This document shows, in pieces, positions 22,300 to 28,809 of a stretch of 37,746 bases of DNA. The DNA is from a virus. The number at the start of each line of letters is the position of its first letter. Position 1 is the stretch's first letter. The notes below the pieces were generated by a model. The model made no database searches and had not been told where the DNA came from. It saw only the letters and a list, made by a program, of their open reading frames with translations. The DNA lies in the IMG/VR virus record IMGVR_UViG_3300003322_001034, positions 1 to 37,746 of that record; one strand, 5' to 3'. The position numbers were made by a program, and so were the translations under genes.

Positions 22300-22318
22300 G
22301 GCACGCACTTTGCGTGCC
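22300..22318. promoter_or_regulatory. Palindromic operator upstream of XRE/TPR gene
   Basis: GGCACGCA-CTT-TGCGTGCC, a perfect 8-base inverted repeat 18 bases before the regulator's GTG and within the 98-base gap to the divergent gene at 22381. Position and symmetry fit an autoregulatory operator for the XRE protein controlling both directions; not proven. Confidence 0.5.
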
Positions 22319-22380
22319 CTCTTCTGTTGTACCGCGTTCTACGGTCCCCATGTGAGACGGATCACCACACGCGGGGAGGC

Positions 22381-22734
22381 ATGAGCATGCAGACGTGCAC
22401 CGACGAGGACGTCCAGCACGCACTCAGCCTGCTCGACGTCCCCGAACTCGACGGCCTCACCGACGACCAGACACGCGGCTCCTCATGCGTCTGGTGTCAC
22501 GAGGATCTGGATGCTGCGGCCGTGGACCTCGGCGAGCGCATGTCGGCACTGTCCGGCAGCAGCTCGCCGATGCGCTGGTTCCCGCGCGCCGACAGCGCCT
22601 GCGTCTACGTCCACGCCATGCGCGCCATGCACGATCACGTCCCCGGCTGCCGTCAATGCGCCCGCAGGGAGACGCTCGACCAGTGCGCGGCAGGCCGGGG
22701 ACTGCGACGCCTGATGCGGGACCACCGCTCATGA
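22381..22734 (+). CDS. Putative zinc-binding protein (117 aa), divergent from XRE/TPR gene
   Basis: ATG with GGGGAGGC upstream. SSCVWCHEDL near residues 38-47 and DHVPGCRQCARRE near 91-103 provide two Cys pairs with nearby His, a probable zinc site; the ends are helical. Such proteins accompany XRE-type regulators in Streptomyces genomes by my recollection. Stop overlaps the next start (ATGA). Confidence 0.65.
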   Translation: MSMQTCTDEDVQHALSLLDVPELDGLTDDQTRGSSCVWCHEDLDAAAVDLGERMSALSGSSSPMRWFPRADSACVYVHAMRAMHDHVPGCRQCARRETLDQCAAGRGLRRLMRDHRS

Positions 22735-22904
22735 TCTGCGTGCGCTGCGACAGGGGGATCCTGCCCGCCGAGAAGGCCGTGAAGGTCGACAAGTTCTCCA
22801 CCTCGGGCGCCGGGATCATCGGCCACGTGCACGAGCGATGCCCGCGGCCCGGACCGTATGGCGATCCGATACCCGCCGAAGCGCCCTCCTCGCCGCGACG
22901 GTGA
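22731..22904 (+). CDS. 57-residue zinc-ribbon-like peptide
   Basis: MICVRCDRGILPAEKAVKVD, then GIIGHVHERCPRP: Cys3, Cys6, with His and Cys further on. Starts in ATGA overlap with the preceding gene. It probably works with that protein. A terminator hairpin follows within 5 bases of the stop. Confidence 0.6.
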   Translation: MICVRCDRGILPAEKAVKVDKFSTSGAGIIGHVHERCPRPGPYGDPIPAEAPSSPRR

Positions 22905-22907
22905 GCG

Positions 22908-22939
22908 CCGCCGGTTGCCGTCCCCACGGACGGCGGCGG
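22908..22939. terminator. Bidirectional terminator between convergent genes
   Basis: CCGCCG (22908-22913) and CCGTCC (22918-22923) pair with GGACGG (22928-22933) and CGGCGG (22934-22939) around a CCAC loop, with a 4-base bulge. It separates the rightward zinc-peptide gene from the leftward XRE gene. No U-tract, as is common in Streptomyces. Confidence 0.6.
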
Positions 22940-22940
22940 G

Positions 22941-23159
22941 TCAGCGGACGAGGTCGGCGAGCGGGGTGTTGAGGGCGTCGGAGATGAGGAGGAGGTCGAC
23001 GAGGTCGGGCGGGGTCTGTGCGGTCTCGTACCGGTGGATGGTTTTGTGGTCGCGGCCGATGCGTTCGCCGAGCTGGATCTGGGAGAGGTGGCGTTCGCGG
23101 CGTTTGGCGCGGATGCGTTCTCCGATTTCCCGGCGGCGGGCTTGTACCCAGTCGGGCAT
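22941..23159 (-). CDS. Small XRE-family DNA-binding regulator
   Basis: 72 aa from the ATG at 23159 (MPDWVQARRREIGERIRAKR); a GTG at 23174 adds five residues, and neither has a good ribosome binding site, so a short-leader or leaderless transcript is possible. HLSQIQLGERIGRDHKTIHRYE is the helix-turn-helix, LVDLLLISDALNTPLADLV closes the domain. The near-perfect palindrome at 23208-23225 lies just upstream and is a likely autoregulatory operator. Could be a lysogeny regulator or a regulator of the adjacent cargo. Confidence 0.75.
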   Translation of the reverse strand: MPDWVQARRREIGERIRAKRRERHLSQIQLGERIGRDHKTIHRYETAQTPPDLVDLLLISDALNTPLADLVR

Positions 23160-23207
23160 CGGGTCGAGTGGCACTCGGCCACAGTGGAACGATCATGGTT
23201 CGGAGTC

Positions 23208-23225
23208 TTTACCAGCAGTGGTAAA
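23208..23225. promoter_or_regulatory. Palindromic operator TTTACCA-N4-TGGTAAA
   Basis: Exact 7-base inverted repeat with a 4-base spacer, AT-rich in a GC-rich genome, 34-50 bases before the small XRE gene. The 18-base size is typical for a dimeric XRE/lambda-repressor-type protein. No second copy seen nearby. Confidence 0.6.
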
Positions 23226-23660
23226 TCTTGGAATCTGGGGCACACGGTAGATATATGCATCTAGCATTGACCAGAACTGAACAGCGAGTCACCAGAGCAC
23301 ACCCCGTGTGACCGGAGTGCAGAAACGCACCCCGCACACGCACTCGCGCCCCCGCGCACGCTCGCCTGAGATGGAAGAGCCCACCCCCCTCAACAGCCCG
23401 GCCGCGCCCAGAACCCGCGCGCGCCGGACGGCCGCCCGCCTGCCGCAGGTTCACGCCCAGCGTGAGCACCCCCCTACGTGCAGGCGGGCGGTCCGAACAG
23501 ACTCCTCCACTCGGTGCGCAATTCATACACAAAGTCTTCAAATTCTCGAAAGCACCTGCCCGTGACATGTGCCAGATGCGATCGTTAGATCAGATGGCTA
23601 GGGCGGGGGTGGTCCTACCCTCCAGGTGGAGCCCCCGCCCTGGTCCGAAGCGCCGACACA
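23226..23660. other. Intergenic region without a supported gene
   Basis: No open frame has protein-like composition or a plausible start. It contains an AT-rich spot with TAGAT-N6-ATCTA (23248-23263), a Pro/Arg-coding-like GC-rich stretch that is probably non-coding, a short AT-rich segment near 23520-23560, and a stem AGGGCGGGGG/CCCCCGCCCT (23600-23609, 23632-23641). It may hold promoters and the left arm of attP. Confidence 0.5.
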
Positions 23661-23700
23661 CGAAAGGCCCCCGCGGACCTGAAGCCGCGGGGGCCTTTCG
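23661..23700. terminator. Strong bidirectional terminator
   Basis: CGAAAGGCCCCCGCGG (23661-23676) pairs perfectly with 23685-23700 over 16 bases around an 8-base loop. It lies beyond the integrase stop and the uppP-like segment, so it can end integrase transcripts and, after integration, may serve the host gene. Confidence 0.8.
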
Positions 23701-23710
23701 TTGCAACCAG

Positions 23711-24067
23711 GGTGGGAGAGTGGGAGACGAATGGGAGATGATCAAGTCCAGAGGGCTAGATCGACCTCTAGCATCCTCCAGAATTCTCTATCCTCCGATA
23801 GCGGAAACTGGAGGCCGGACCTTCCGGTCACCCCGCCGATTCGGCCGCGTGAGGGCTCAGTACACCCGCGCTGACCAGGGCAATAACCACTACCCCGAGC
23901 GCGATGCGGTACCAGACGAACGGCATGAAGCTCTTGGTCGAGATGAACTTCATGAACAACGTCACGACAGTGAAGCCATAGCCGCCTTGACCTGCGAACT
24001 CATCCACCCAGCAAGATCAACTGGGAGTTGAGTGGGAGATTGGGGCGGCTCCCACCCCTCTGGGAGC
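23711..24067. other. attP region with arm-type repeats
   Basis: Just after the integrase gene. TGGGAGA occurs at 23713, 23721 and 23732 as a near-tandem trio, and TGGGAG again at 24022 and 24033 on the other side of the uppP-like segment, plus GCTCCCA/TGGGAGC (24048-24054, 24061-24067). Repeats flanking a host-like core are the expected layout of integrase arm sites. Between them are a hairpin CCTCCAG/CTGGAGG (23775-23781, 23808-23814) enclosing CTATC/GATAG, and GCTAGA/TCTAGC. The core is probably within 23950-23990, where integrase and uppP-like frames overlap. Exact core not determinable without the host site. Confidence 0.6.
23828..23983 (-). pseudogene. uppP: 3' end of host-type uppP (undecaprenyl-diphosphatase), carried in attP
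   Basis: Read leftward in a frame different from the integrase, this segment encodes 51 codons and a TGA: FTVVTLFMKFISTKSFMPF, then VWYRIALG, a hydrophobic helix and VLSPHAAESAG. This is the usual C-terminus of actinobacterial UppP, which recycles the undecaprenyl carrier lipid in the membrane. No start or body is present. A phage that integrates into the 3' part of a host gene commonly carries such an end so that the gene is rebuilt after crossover. The integrase's last codons and stop lie inside this segment in another frame. Identification is by eye. Confidence 0.65.
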
Positions 24068-25338
24068 GTCACCACGAACCGCTGCCAACGACCCTGCAGC
24101 GACTCCATGATGCGCTCCTCCATCGCCGGTGTCACGTTCGCATACAGGCCCTCGACGCCAGCCAACTCATGCCCCATCCGCGTCTCCACCGCGATCCGGC
24201 TGTGCCCGTCCTCGTCGAGCCACTCCTTGTGTCCGTGCCGGGTGAGGTACTGCCGCTTGCCCGCCCACCCCGGCACCGCCGGGATCTCCGGCAGCGGCCG
24301 CCACGTCCCGCCACGGCCGCCGCCCTTCTGCCGCGGCACCGACGCCTCACGCCCGTCAGCGATCGGACGCCAGTAGTGGTAGGTGAAGTTCGCGTTGGCC
24401 AGTTCGCCGCCATTGATTGACGGAAACACCCACTCGGACTCGTGGCTCGCGAGCAGCATCTCCAGCAGCTCCGCCAGGAACGGCGGCACCACCAGCGTCC
24501 GCCTGCTCTCGTACTTCGGCGGGAACAGCTTCAACTTGCCGTCCTCCCGCTGGTGCTGCCACTCGACACGGAGGGCTGGCATCGGCTCGTCGCCGGCGTA
24601 CCGCTCGACGTCCTCCTCGTAGCGCACCTCTTCGTCCGGGTCGTGGCGTGGGTCGGAGGCGGGCCACAGGGGATGGCAGTACTCGCGTCGCAGAGCGTAG
24701 GCCTCCGCCGGACGCAGCCCGGTACACGCCATCGTCAGGACGTACACGTACCCGGGCAGCCCCCAGAAGGTGAGCGCGTTGCACGCGAGCTGGTGCACGT
24801 CCTCCATGCGCATGGGGCGTTTCCGCTCGCGCTTCTCCTTGGTGTATCTGCCGCGCTTGCGTTGCTTCGGCACGGGCGATGCCTGTCGCAAGCCGTCATC
24901 GACGGCGTCGTCCATCATCATCGAGAAGACAAGGAGGATCTCCCGCCGGTACCGGTCACCGATGTTCGGCTGGTCCTTCAGCCACAACTCCCAGGCCCGG
25001 TAGGCGGACGGCTTGATGTCAGCCACGGCGAGGTCACGCCAGCGGGGCTCGATGTAGAGGCGGATGTACGACTCGATGTTCCGCCGGCGGAGGTGGCCCA
25101 CGTCGAGGCTCTGTTGCCAGGTCCGGCAGTACTCGGTCATGAGGATCGCGCCGTCGCGGCGGCTGGTGTACCGGTCGTTGCGGATGTCGGACTCGCGGTC
25201 TAGGCCGTAGGCGACGGCGTCGTCGCGGCTGTCGAACCCGCCTTGGCTGTCGTAGAGCCAGCGTCCCGTTTCGGGATGCTTCTTCCCCGTGTTCCAGCGG
25301 ACCCGCCATTTGTTTCCCCGCTGTTCGGGGTAGGGCAT
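23962..25338 (-). CDS. int: Tyrosine integrase
   Basis: 458 aa, ATG with GGGGGATGA upstream. Residues 1-60: arm-binding-like domain (NKWRVRWNTGKKHPETGRWL); ~65-150: core-binding SAM-like domain; ~175-420: catalytic domain. Visible catalytic residues are Arg209 (CTGLRPAEAY), Lys275 (PPKYESRRT), Arg367 (LTRHGHKEWL), His390 (MGHELAG) and Tyr399 (EGLYANVTP). The His of the HxxR motif is replaced by Tyr364, a tolerated change in some members. It should mediate integration and, with an Xis, excision. Its stop lies within the uppP-like attP segment. Confidence 0.92.
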   Translation of the reverse strand: MPYPEQRGNKWRVRWNTGKKHPETGRWLYDSQGGFDSRDDAVAYGLDRESDIRNDRYTSRRDGAILMTEYCRTWQQSLDVGHLRRRNIESYIRLYIEPRWRDLAVADIKPSAYRAWELWLKDQPNIGDRYRREILLVFSMMMDDAVDDGLRQASPVPKQRKRGRYTKEKRERKRPMRMEDVHQLACNALTFWGLPGYVYVLTMACTGLRPAEAYALRREYCHPLWPASDPRHDPDEEVRYEEDVERYAGDEPMPALRVEWQHQREDGKLKLFPPKYESRRTLVVPPFLAELLEMLLASHESEWVFPSINGGELANANFTYHYWRPIADGREASVPRQKGGGRGGTWRPLPEIPAVPGWAGKRQYLTRHGHKEWLDEDGHSRIAVETRMGHELAGVEGLYANVTPAMEERIMESLQGRWQRFVVTLPEGWEPPQSPTQLPVDLAGWMSSQVKAAMASLS

Positions 25339-25421
25339 GCGTCATCCCCCCAGATGAATCACGTGAGTTGAGCGGATGCGCCGGCAGGCACCCCAGCCGC
25401 CGGCCTCCGCGTGCTGCCTGC

Positions 25422-25616
25422 CTACTGTGCCGTGCCGACCGGGCAGCCGCGGCACTTTCGGCAGTCAATCCCCTGACCGTGCATCAGTCTCCTTACCCGC
25501 TCCTGAATAGCGGGGTCGGTGGCCGCTGCTGGGGCCAGGATGCAGACGATCTCGTCGTTCTCTTCCAGGACATGTGCTTCGAAGCCTGGTCTGTCGAACT
25601 CCACAACCGTCGCCAT
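25422..25616 (-). CDS. Small protein upstream of integrase (64 aa)
   Basis: ATG with AAGGGGG upstream. MATVVEFDRPGFEAHVL and IVCILAPAAATDPAIQERVR suggest a small alpha/beta or helical fold; the end has CRKCRGCP, a possible metal site. Same direction as the integrase, 83 bases before it, so probably co-transcribed. Could affect recombination direction, but no excisionase fold is visible. Family not recognised. Confidence 0.6.
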   Translation of the reverse strand: MATVVEFDRPGFEAHVLEENDEIVCILAPAAATDPAIQERVRRLMHGQGIDCRKCRGCPVGTAQ

Positions 25617-25772
25617 ACAGGTCCCCCTTGTGTTGCGGCGGAGAACCCTCCAGGTGGACGGCCAGAGTTACATGGGGAACGCATGGGTGGGAGGGGGTTG
25701 TTGAAGGATTGTCAGTATCGGAAGGTCACGATCTGATTACGGCCGAATGGTTGTGCTGTATCCCTCGGTAAC
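25617..25772. other. Gap between repressor and integrase unit
   Basis: 156 bases, relatively AT-rich near 25700-25770. It should contain the promoter for the small Cys gene and integrase, but I see no convincing -10/-35 pair. TGGGAGG at 25689 resembles the attP arm repeats. Nothing else recognised. Confidence 0.4.
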
Positions 25773-26252
25773 TCACTTGGATTTCAGCACTCCGCGCTCC
25801 CGCAGCTCCCTGAACAGCTCTTCTTTCATGGCCCGAGCTTCACTCATCGTGAGATGCGGCATCGTCAGTTGCGCCGACTTGTCAAAGGCCCGGTCCATTT
25901 CCTCTTCCAGATGATCGGAATTGGCAACGTCGCGGATCTGCCCGCCCTCGATCAACTCGGTGCCGTCTTCGAGGATGATCGAATCGGCCTCTCCGGCGGC
26001 GACGGCCCGACAGGCGCCGGCCCGGATCTGGAAGCCGACCTCCACCTTGGCGTACGTCTGGTCGCTGACGCGCTGAGGGGCTACGCCTCGCGTGCCCTCG
26101 ATCTTCCGGTACGTCATGTGCGAGATCCCGCACGCCTCAGCCGCGGCTTCCTTGCTCGGGATGCCCAGAGCTACTCGCCGCTGGGTGATCAGTGCGGCGA
26201 GTTTTTGCAGGTGGCGGGCGGCGTCACCACTGGTGTTGGCCATGCGCCACAT
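25773..26252 (-). CDS. XRE-family repressor (candidate immunity repressor)
   Basis: 159 aa from the ATG at 26252, with GAGGTAG upstream; an internal ATG at 26243 is possible. HTH_XRE at residues ~10-65 (LAALITQRRVALGIPSKEAAAEACGI, then TYRKIEGTRG). The C-terminal half is acidic and helical (HLEEEMDRAFDKSAQL, EARAMKEELFRELRERG), without a RecA-dependent self-cleavage (S24) domain. Divergent from the early operon at 26418, with repeated CTAGAGG sites between them: the classical layout of a lysogeny switch, with this protein as repressor and 26418 as Cro-like. Confidence 0.75.
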   Translation of the reverse strand: MWRMANTSGDAARHLQKLAALITQRRVALGIPSKEAAAEACGISHMTYRKIEGTRGVAPQRVSDQTYAKVEVGFQIRAGACRAVAAGEADSIILEDGTELIEGGQIRDVANSDHLEEEMDRAFDKSAQLTMPHLTMSEARAMKEELFRELRERGVLKSK

Positions 26253-26263
26253 GATGACAGCTA

Positions 26264-26395
26264 CCTCTAGTTGCCGCTATGGCCAGCGGGTTGCATGACC
26301 CGTTCTTAACGCGACGCGCCCTGATCGCGACCACTCGACTAGAGGAAACTAGAGGAATCTCGAAGTTACTCAGTAGTACCTATAGAAACCTCTAG
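26264..26395. promoter_or_regulatory. Lysogeny-switch operators (CTAGAGG sites) and early promoter
   Basis: The 165-base divergent region has four copies of a 7-base site: CCTCTAG at 26264-26270, CTAGAGG at 26339-26345 and 26349-26355 (10-base spacing, one helix turn), CCTCTAG at 26389-26395. A -10-like TATAGA (26381-26386) would start a rightward transcript near 26393, over the last site, 25 bases before the Cro-like ATG. CGGGT/ACCCG (26287-26291, 26298-26302) is a further repeat. Likely repressor/Cro operators; a fifth CCTCTAG lies in attP at 23765-23771. Confidence 0.6.
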
Positions 26396-26417
26396 CGCAA
26401 GCCGCTACCTTCTTCTC

Positions 26418-26705
26418 ATGCAAGACGAACCCCCAGCCACCTACCAGGTGGACGGGGCGGAAATCCGCACCCGCCGCATCGAGCTCGGCCTCAGCCAAGC
26501 CGCCGTCGCCCGCACAGCCCGCATCAGCAGGCCGTACCTCAGCCAGCTCGAAGCAGGCGAACGGAACACGGTGCGGACCCCCACATACGCGCGGCTCTGC
26601 TTCGCCCTGCGCCTCCTCCTCGCCCCAACCGAGGAGCACCACAGAAAGGACCCCGATGCCCGCCACGAAGGCACCCCCCGCCCCCACCCAGAACACCCCG
26701 GCTGA
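26418..26705 (+). CDS. XRE-family Cro-like regulator, first early gene
   Basis: 95 aa. HTH_XRE at residues ~8-70: EIRTRRIELGLSQAAVARTA, then RPYLSQLEAGERNT. A Pro/His-rich tail follows, part of which overlaps the next gene by 50 bases. It sits directly downstream of the switch promoter and opposite the repressor, so a Cro-type role is likely. It lacks a strong GGAGG; the leader may be short. Confidence 0.75.
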   Translation: MQDEPPATYQVDGAEIRTRRIELGLSQAAVARTARISRPYLSQLEAGERNTVRTPTYARLCFALRLLLAPTEEHHRKDPDARHEGTPRPHPEHPG

Positions 26706-27006
26706 ACCCGTCCTCGGCAACTTCTACGACGTCTCCCAGGCCGCCATACGCCTCGGCCTCCGCGAGCCCGGAGACCCCTCGAAGAAGGGCGAGAAGTGGC
26801 TCCGCGACGGCTTCAACCGCCCCGCCGACGGCACCAAGGGCCGCCCCTTCCCCGGCCGCTACATGGCCGGACGCCTCAAGTTCACCGAGGCCGACCTCGC
26901 CGCGATCGCACAGATCGCGCTGGAGGAGAGCGCCGCCCGGCAGAAGCCGAAGCCGTCGACCGGCCGGCCGCGCCGCCGCAGGACGCCGGCCCTCGCCACC
27001 CCCTGA
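26656..27006 (+). CDS. Excisionase-like / MerR-type DNA-binding protein
   Basis: 116 aa, ATG with GAAAGGA upstream and starting 50 bases inside the preceding gene. FYDVSQAAIRLGLRE is a winged-helix-like recognition segment, followed by GEKWLRDGFNRP, a wing (RPFPGRYMAGRLKFTEADLAAI) and a very basic Pro-rich tail. This pattern suits small phage excisionases or helix-turn-helix regulators. It may direct excision at attP; not provable here. Confidence 0.6.
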   Translation: MPATKAPPAPTQNTPAEPVLGNFYDVSQAAIRLGLREPGDPSKKGEKWLRDGFNRPADGTKGRPFPGRYMAGRLKFTEADLAAIAQIALEESAARQKPKPSTGRPRRRRTPALATP

Positions 27007-27080
27007 TCGAAGAACGGGCCCGCCCCGGATGCCCCCGGTGACGAGCCCAAGCCCACTGAAGCACGAAGCAAGGAGTGGAC

Positions 27081-27485
27081 ATGAAGAATCCTACCGATCT
27101 CCCCGGGCGCAGCGTCCTCGTGATGACGCTGCCGAAGAAGCATCTGTCGTCCGCGGAGGCCGCGGTTGCGCGGCGCCGGAACGAGACGGCGTACGAGACG
27201 ACGGTCGCGGAGAAGGGGCTGCCCGAGGCGCACATCGCCTGGGAGGCGTTGCCGGATCGGGTGTTGGTGACGGCGACAGACATGAACGTTCTCGCGGACT
27301 GGCTGTTCGTGATGGGCGGTCCGGTGACGCTGACGGTTCTGCCGTGGGGTCAGACGGTGTGGACGCTGCACACGAAGACGTGGTCGGACTCGCCGAAGGT
27401 GCCGTCCGTGCCGGTGCATGTGTCGGTGACGGTGGGGTCGGACGAGCCGGTGATGGATGAGGTTCGTCTGGCGGTGCGGCGATGA
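27081..27485 (+). CDS. Early hypothetical protein (134 aa)
   Basis: ATG with AAGGAG seven bases upstream; a GTG two codons earlier overlaps that site and is less likely. Strand-rich sequence (RVLVTATDMNVLADWLFVMG, PVTLTVLPWGQTVWTL) with no catalytic motif I recognise. Stop overlaps the next start (ATGA). First gene of a tightly coupled early operon. Confidence 0.65.
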   Translation: MKNPTDLPGRSVLVMTLPKKHLSSAEAAVARRRNETAYETTVAEKGLPEAHIAWEALPDRVLVTATDMNVLADWLFVMGGPVTLTVLPWGQTVWTLHTKTWSDSPKVPSVPVHVSVTVGSDEPVMDEVRLAVRR

Positions 27486-27646
27486 GCGAGCCGATCACGA
27501 ACGTCGAGGACGCGGTCGCGGAGTTGGGTGCGCTGCCCGTACCGCAGGGCCCGGGCTTCGAGGTGCCGGATGGTGAGCACTACGCGGTGGTGCATCACGA
27601 CTACCGCCTCTCGCACGACCTGCCCGAGTCGGGCGGTGCCGGATGA
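27482..27646 (+). CDS. 54-residue acidic peptide
   Basis: Starts in ATGA overlap: MSEPITNVEDAVAELGALPV, ending HDYRLSHDLPESGGAG, with a second ATGA overlap at its stop. Acidic, no motif. Support is the coupling on both sides and good codon use. Confidence 0.5.
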   Translation: MSEPITNVEDAVAELGALPVPQGPGFEVPDGEHYAVVHHDYRLSHDLPESGGAG

Positions 27647-27978
27647 ACCACATCCACACGCACACGCTCGCGGAGTGGCTGGCGATGGTGTCCCTCGCCG
27701 TGTCGGGCGCCGCCTCCTTCTCTGTCCCGTACTTCGTGTTCGTTGACGCGGACCTCGCGGACTTCGACCCGCGACCGGCTGTACGCCGGATCGGTGCCGT
27801 CGCGGCCTCCGCCTCCTGTGCCGTGCGCTGCGTCGCGTGGGACGTGAGCCGGTCTGAGGCCGTGCACCTGCTGCTGCGCGAGTGGGACAACGCCCGCCAC
27901 GCATTCCGTGAAGCCGCCCGGGATGCGGCCGCTCTTCTCCTGCTCCTCACCACCCGCCCGAAGGGGGCACTCTCGTGA
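27643..27978 (+). CDS. Membrane protein with His-rich N-terminus (111 aa)
   Basis: MNHIHTHTLAEWLAMVSLAV continues into a hydrophobic stretch to about residue 33, then a polar middle with WDVSRSEAVHLLLREWDNAR and a second hydrophobic stretch (AALLLLLTTRP). Probably membrane-associated. Unknown function. ATGA in, GTGA out. Confidence 0.6.
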   Translation: MNHIHTHTLAEWLAMVSLAVSGAASFSVPYFVFVDADLADFDPRPAVRRIGAVAASASCAVRCVAWDVSRSEAVHLLLREWDNARHAFREAARDAAALLLLLTTRPKGALS

Positions 27979-28352
27979 ACCGCATCCGCCTCATCTGGCA
28001 CCGCCTGACCCGCCGCCCCGCCATCACCCACCCCATGCGGATCTACACCCGCCGCATCCCCGACGGCCTCAACCTCGACTTCGAGGACTACTTCACCTAC
28101 GTGATCGAGACGATCGCCGACGACGAGGAATGCCTCGGCCTCCTGCTGGAGATCGTCGACGACCGGGCCAACTCCCGTGAGCACGACGGATGGGAGCCGG
28201 ACAGGCTTCTCGTCGAGCAGCTCGCCGGGCGGGTCGGGCACGAGATCCCGTTCCGTGGGAAGGCGCTGGCTGCGCTGGCGGACCGGTTGCGGGCGGGGGT
28301 TCCGGCGGGGTCGGTGTCGGTTCCGGCGCAGCGCCAGGCGGGTGCGGCATGA
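27975..28352 (+). CDS. Early hypothetical protein (125 aa)
   Basis: GTG in GTGA overlap. Basic N-terminus (RIRLIWHRLTRRP), acidic middle (LDFEDYFTYVIETIADDEE), then helical. No known family. Stop coupled to the next gene. Confidence 0.55.
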   Translation: MNRIRLIWHRLTRRPAITHPMRIYTRRIPDGLNLDFEDYFTYVIETIADDEECLGLLLEIVDDRANSREHDGWEPDRLLVEQLAGRVGHEIPFRGKALAALADRLRAGVPAGSVSVPAQRQAGAA

Positions 28353-28636
28353 GCGAGATCGTCGTCCGTCCGGCGCGCGAGGCGCTCCTCGCCGCGCTCA
28401 CCGGTAACCCCGTCGACCAGGCGACCGCACTGCGCCTGCTCGCCGATTACGACGCACAGCAGGCGGCGGACACCGCGCAGCGTCTTCTCCGCGAGCGGAT
28501 GAGGGGCGAGTTCGCGGGGCGGGCGATCTTCCGCGACGGCATCACCTTCGCTGCCCGCCGGGTCTCCGAGTACGCCGCCGAGGCTCTCGCGTCCATCGCC
28601 CACCAGCCGAAGACCGGGTCGGGTGAGGGCCGGTGA
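28349..28636 (+). CDS. Small helical early protein (95 aa)
   Basis: ATG in ATGA overlap, MSEIVVRPAREALLAALTGN. Two to three amphipathic helices (ALRLLADYDAQQAADTAQRL, VSEYAAEALASIAHQ). No recognised domain. Confidence 0.6.
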   Translation: MSEIVVRPAREALLAALTGNPVDQATALRLLADYDAQQAADTAQRLLRERMRGEFAGRAIFRDGITFAARRVSEYAAEALASIAHQPKTGSGEGR

Positions 28637-28809
28637 GTTTGCGTCTCGCCGTGCACTGGACGGCCACCACCCTGACCGCCGCCATCACGTCCATCGCCGC
28701 CGCACTCCCCTTCACCGGGGGCGCCGCCTCCGCCGTCGGCACGGTCGCCGCGGCGGGGGTGTGCCTGATCGGCATCGCCTGCACCCCCACCCGGAAGGAC
28801 CGCCCGTGA
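28633..28809 (+). CDS. 58-residue membrane peptide
   Basis: GTG in GTGA overlap. Almost wholly hydrophobic: WTATTLTAAITSIAAALPF, then AVGTVAAAGVCLIGIACT, ending basic (RKDRP): two predicted membrane segments. Coupled by GTGA to the nuclease gene. Function unknown. Confidence 0.55.
   Translation: MSLRLAVHWTATTLTAAITSIAAALPFTGGAASAVGTVAAAGVCLIGIACTPTRKDRP

Noticed and set aside
21231-22304. Second leftward frame of 357 codons over the XRE/TPR gene
   Set aside because: Arg/Pro/Gly-rich shadow frame; the HTH and helical-repeat sequence are in the other frame.
22457-23260. Leftward frame of 267 codons over the zinc-type genes
   Set aside because: Antisense shadow with low-complexity Ser/Arg/Thr content, no start signal; the rightward genes have ribosome sites and Cys motifs.
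23600-23641. tRNA gene at the attachment region
   Set aside because: The stem AGGGCGGGGG/CCCCCGCCCT lacks D, anticodon and T arms of a tRNA; the attachment target seems to be the uppP-like segment instead.
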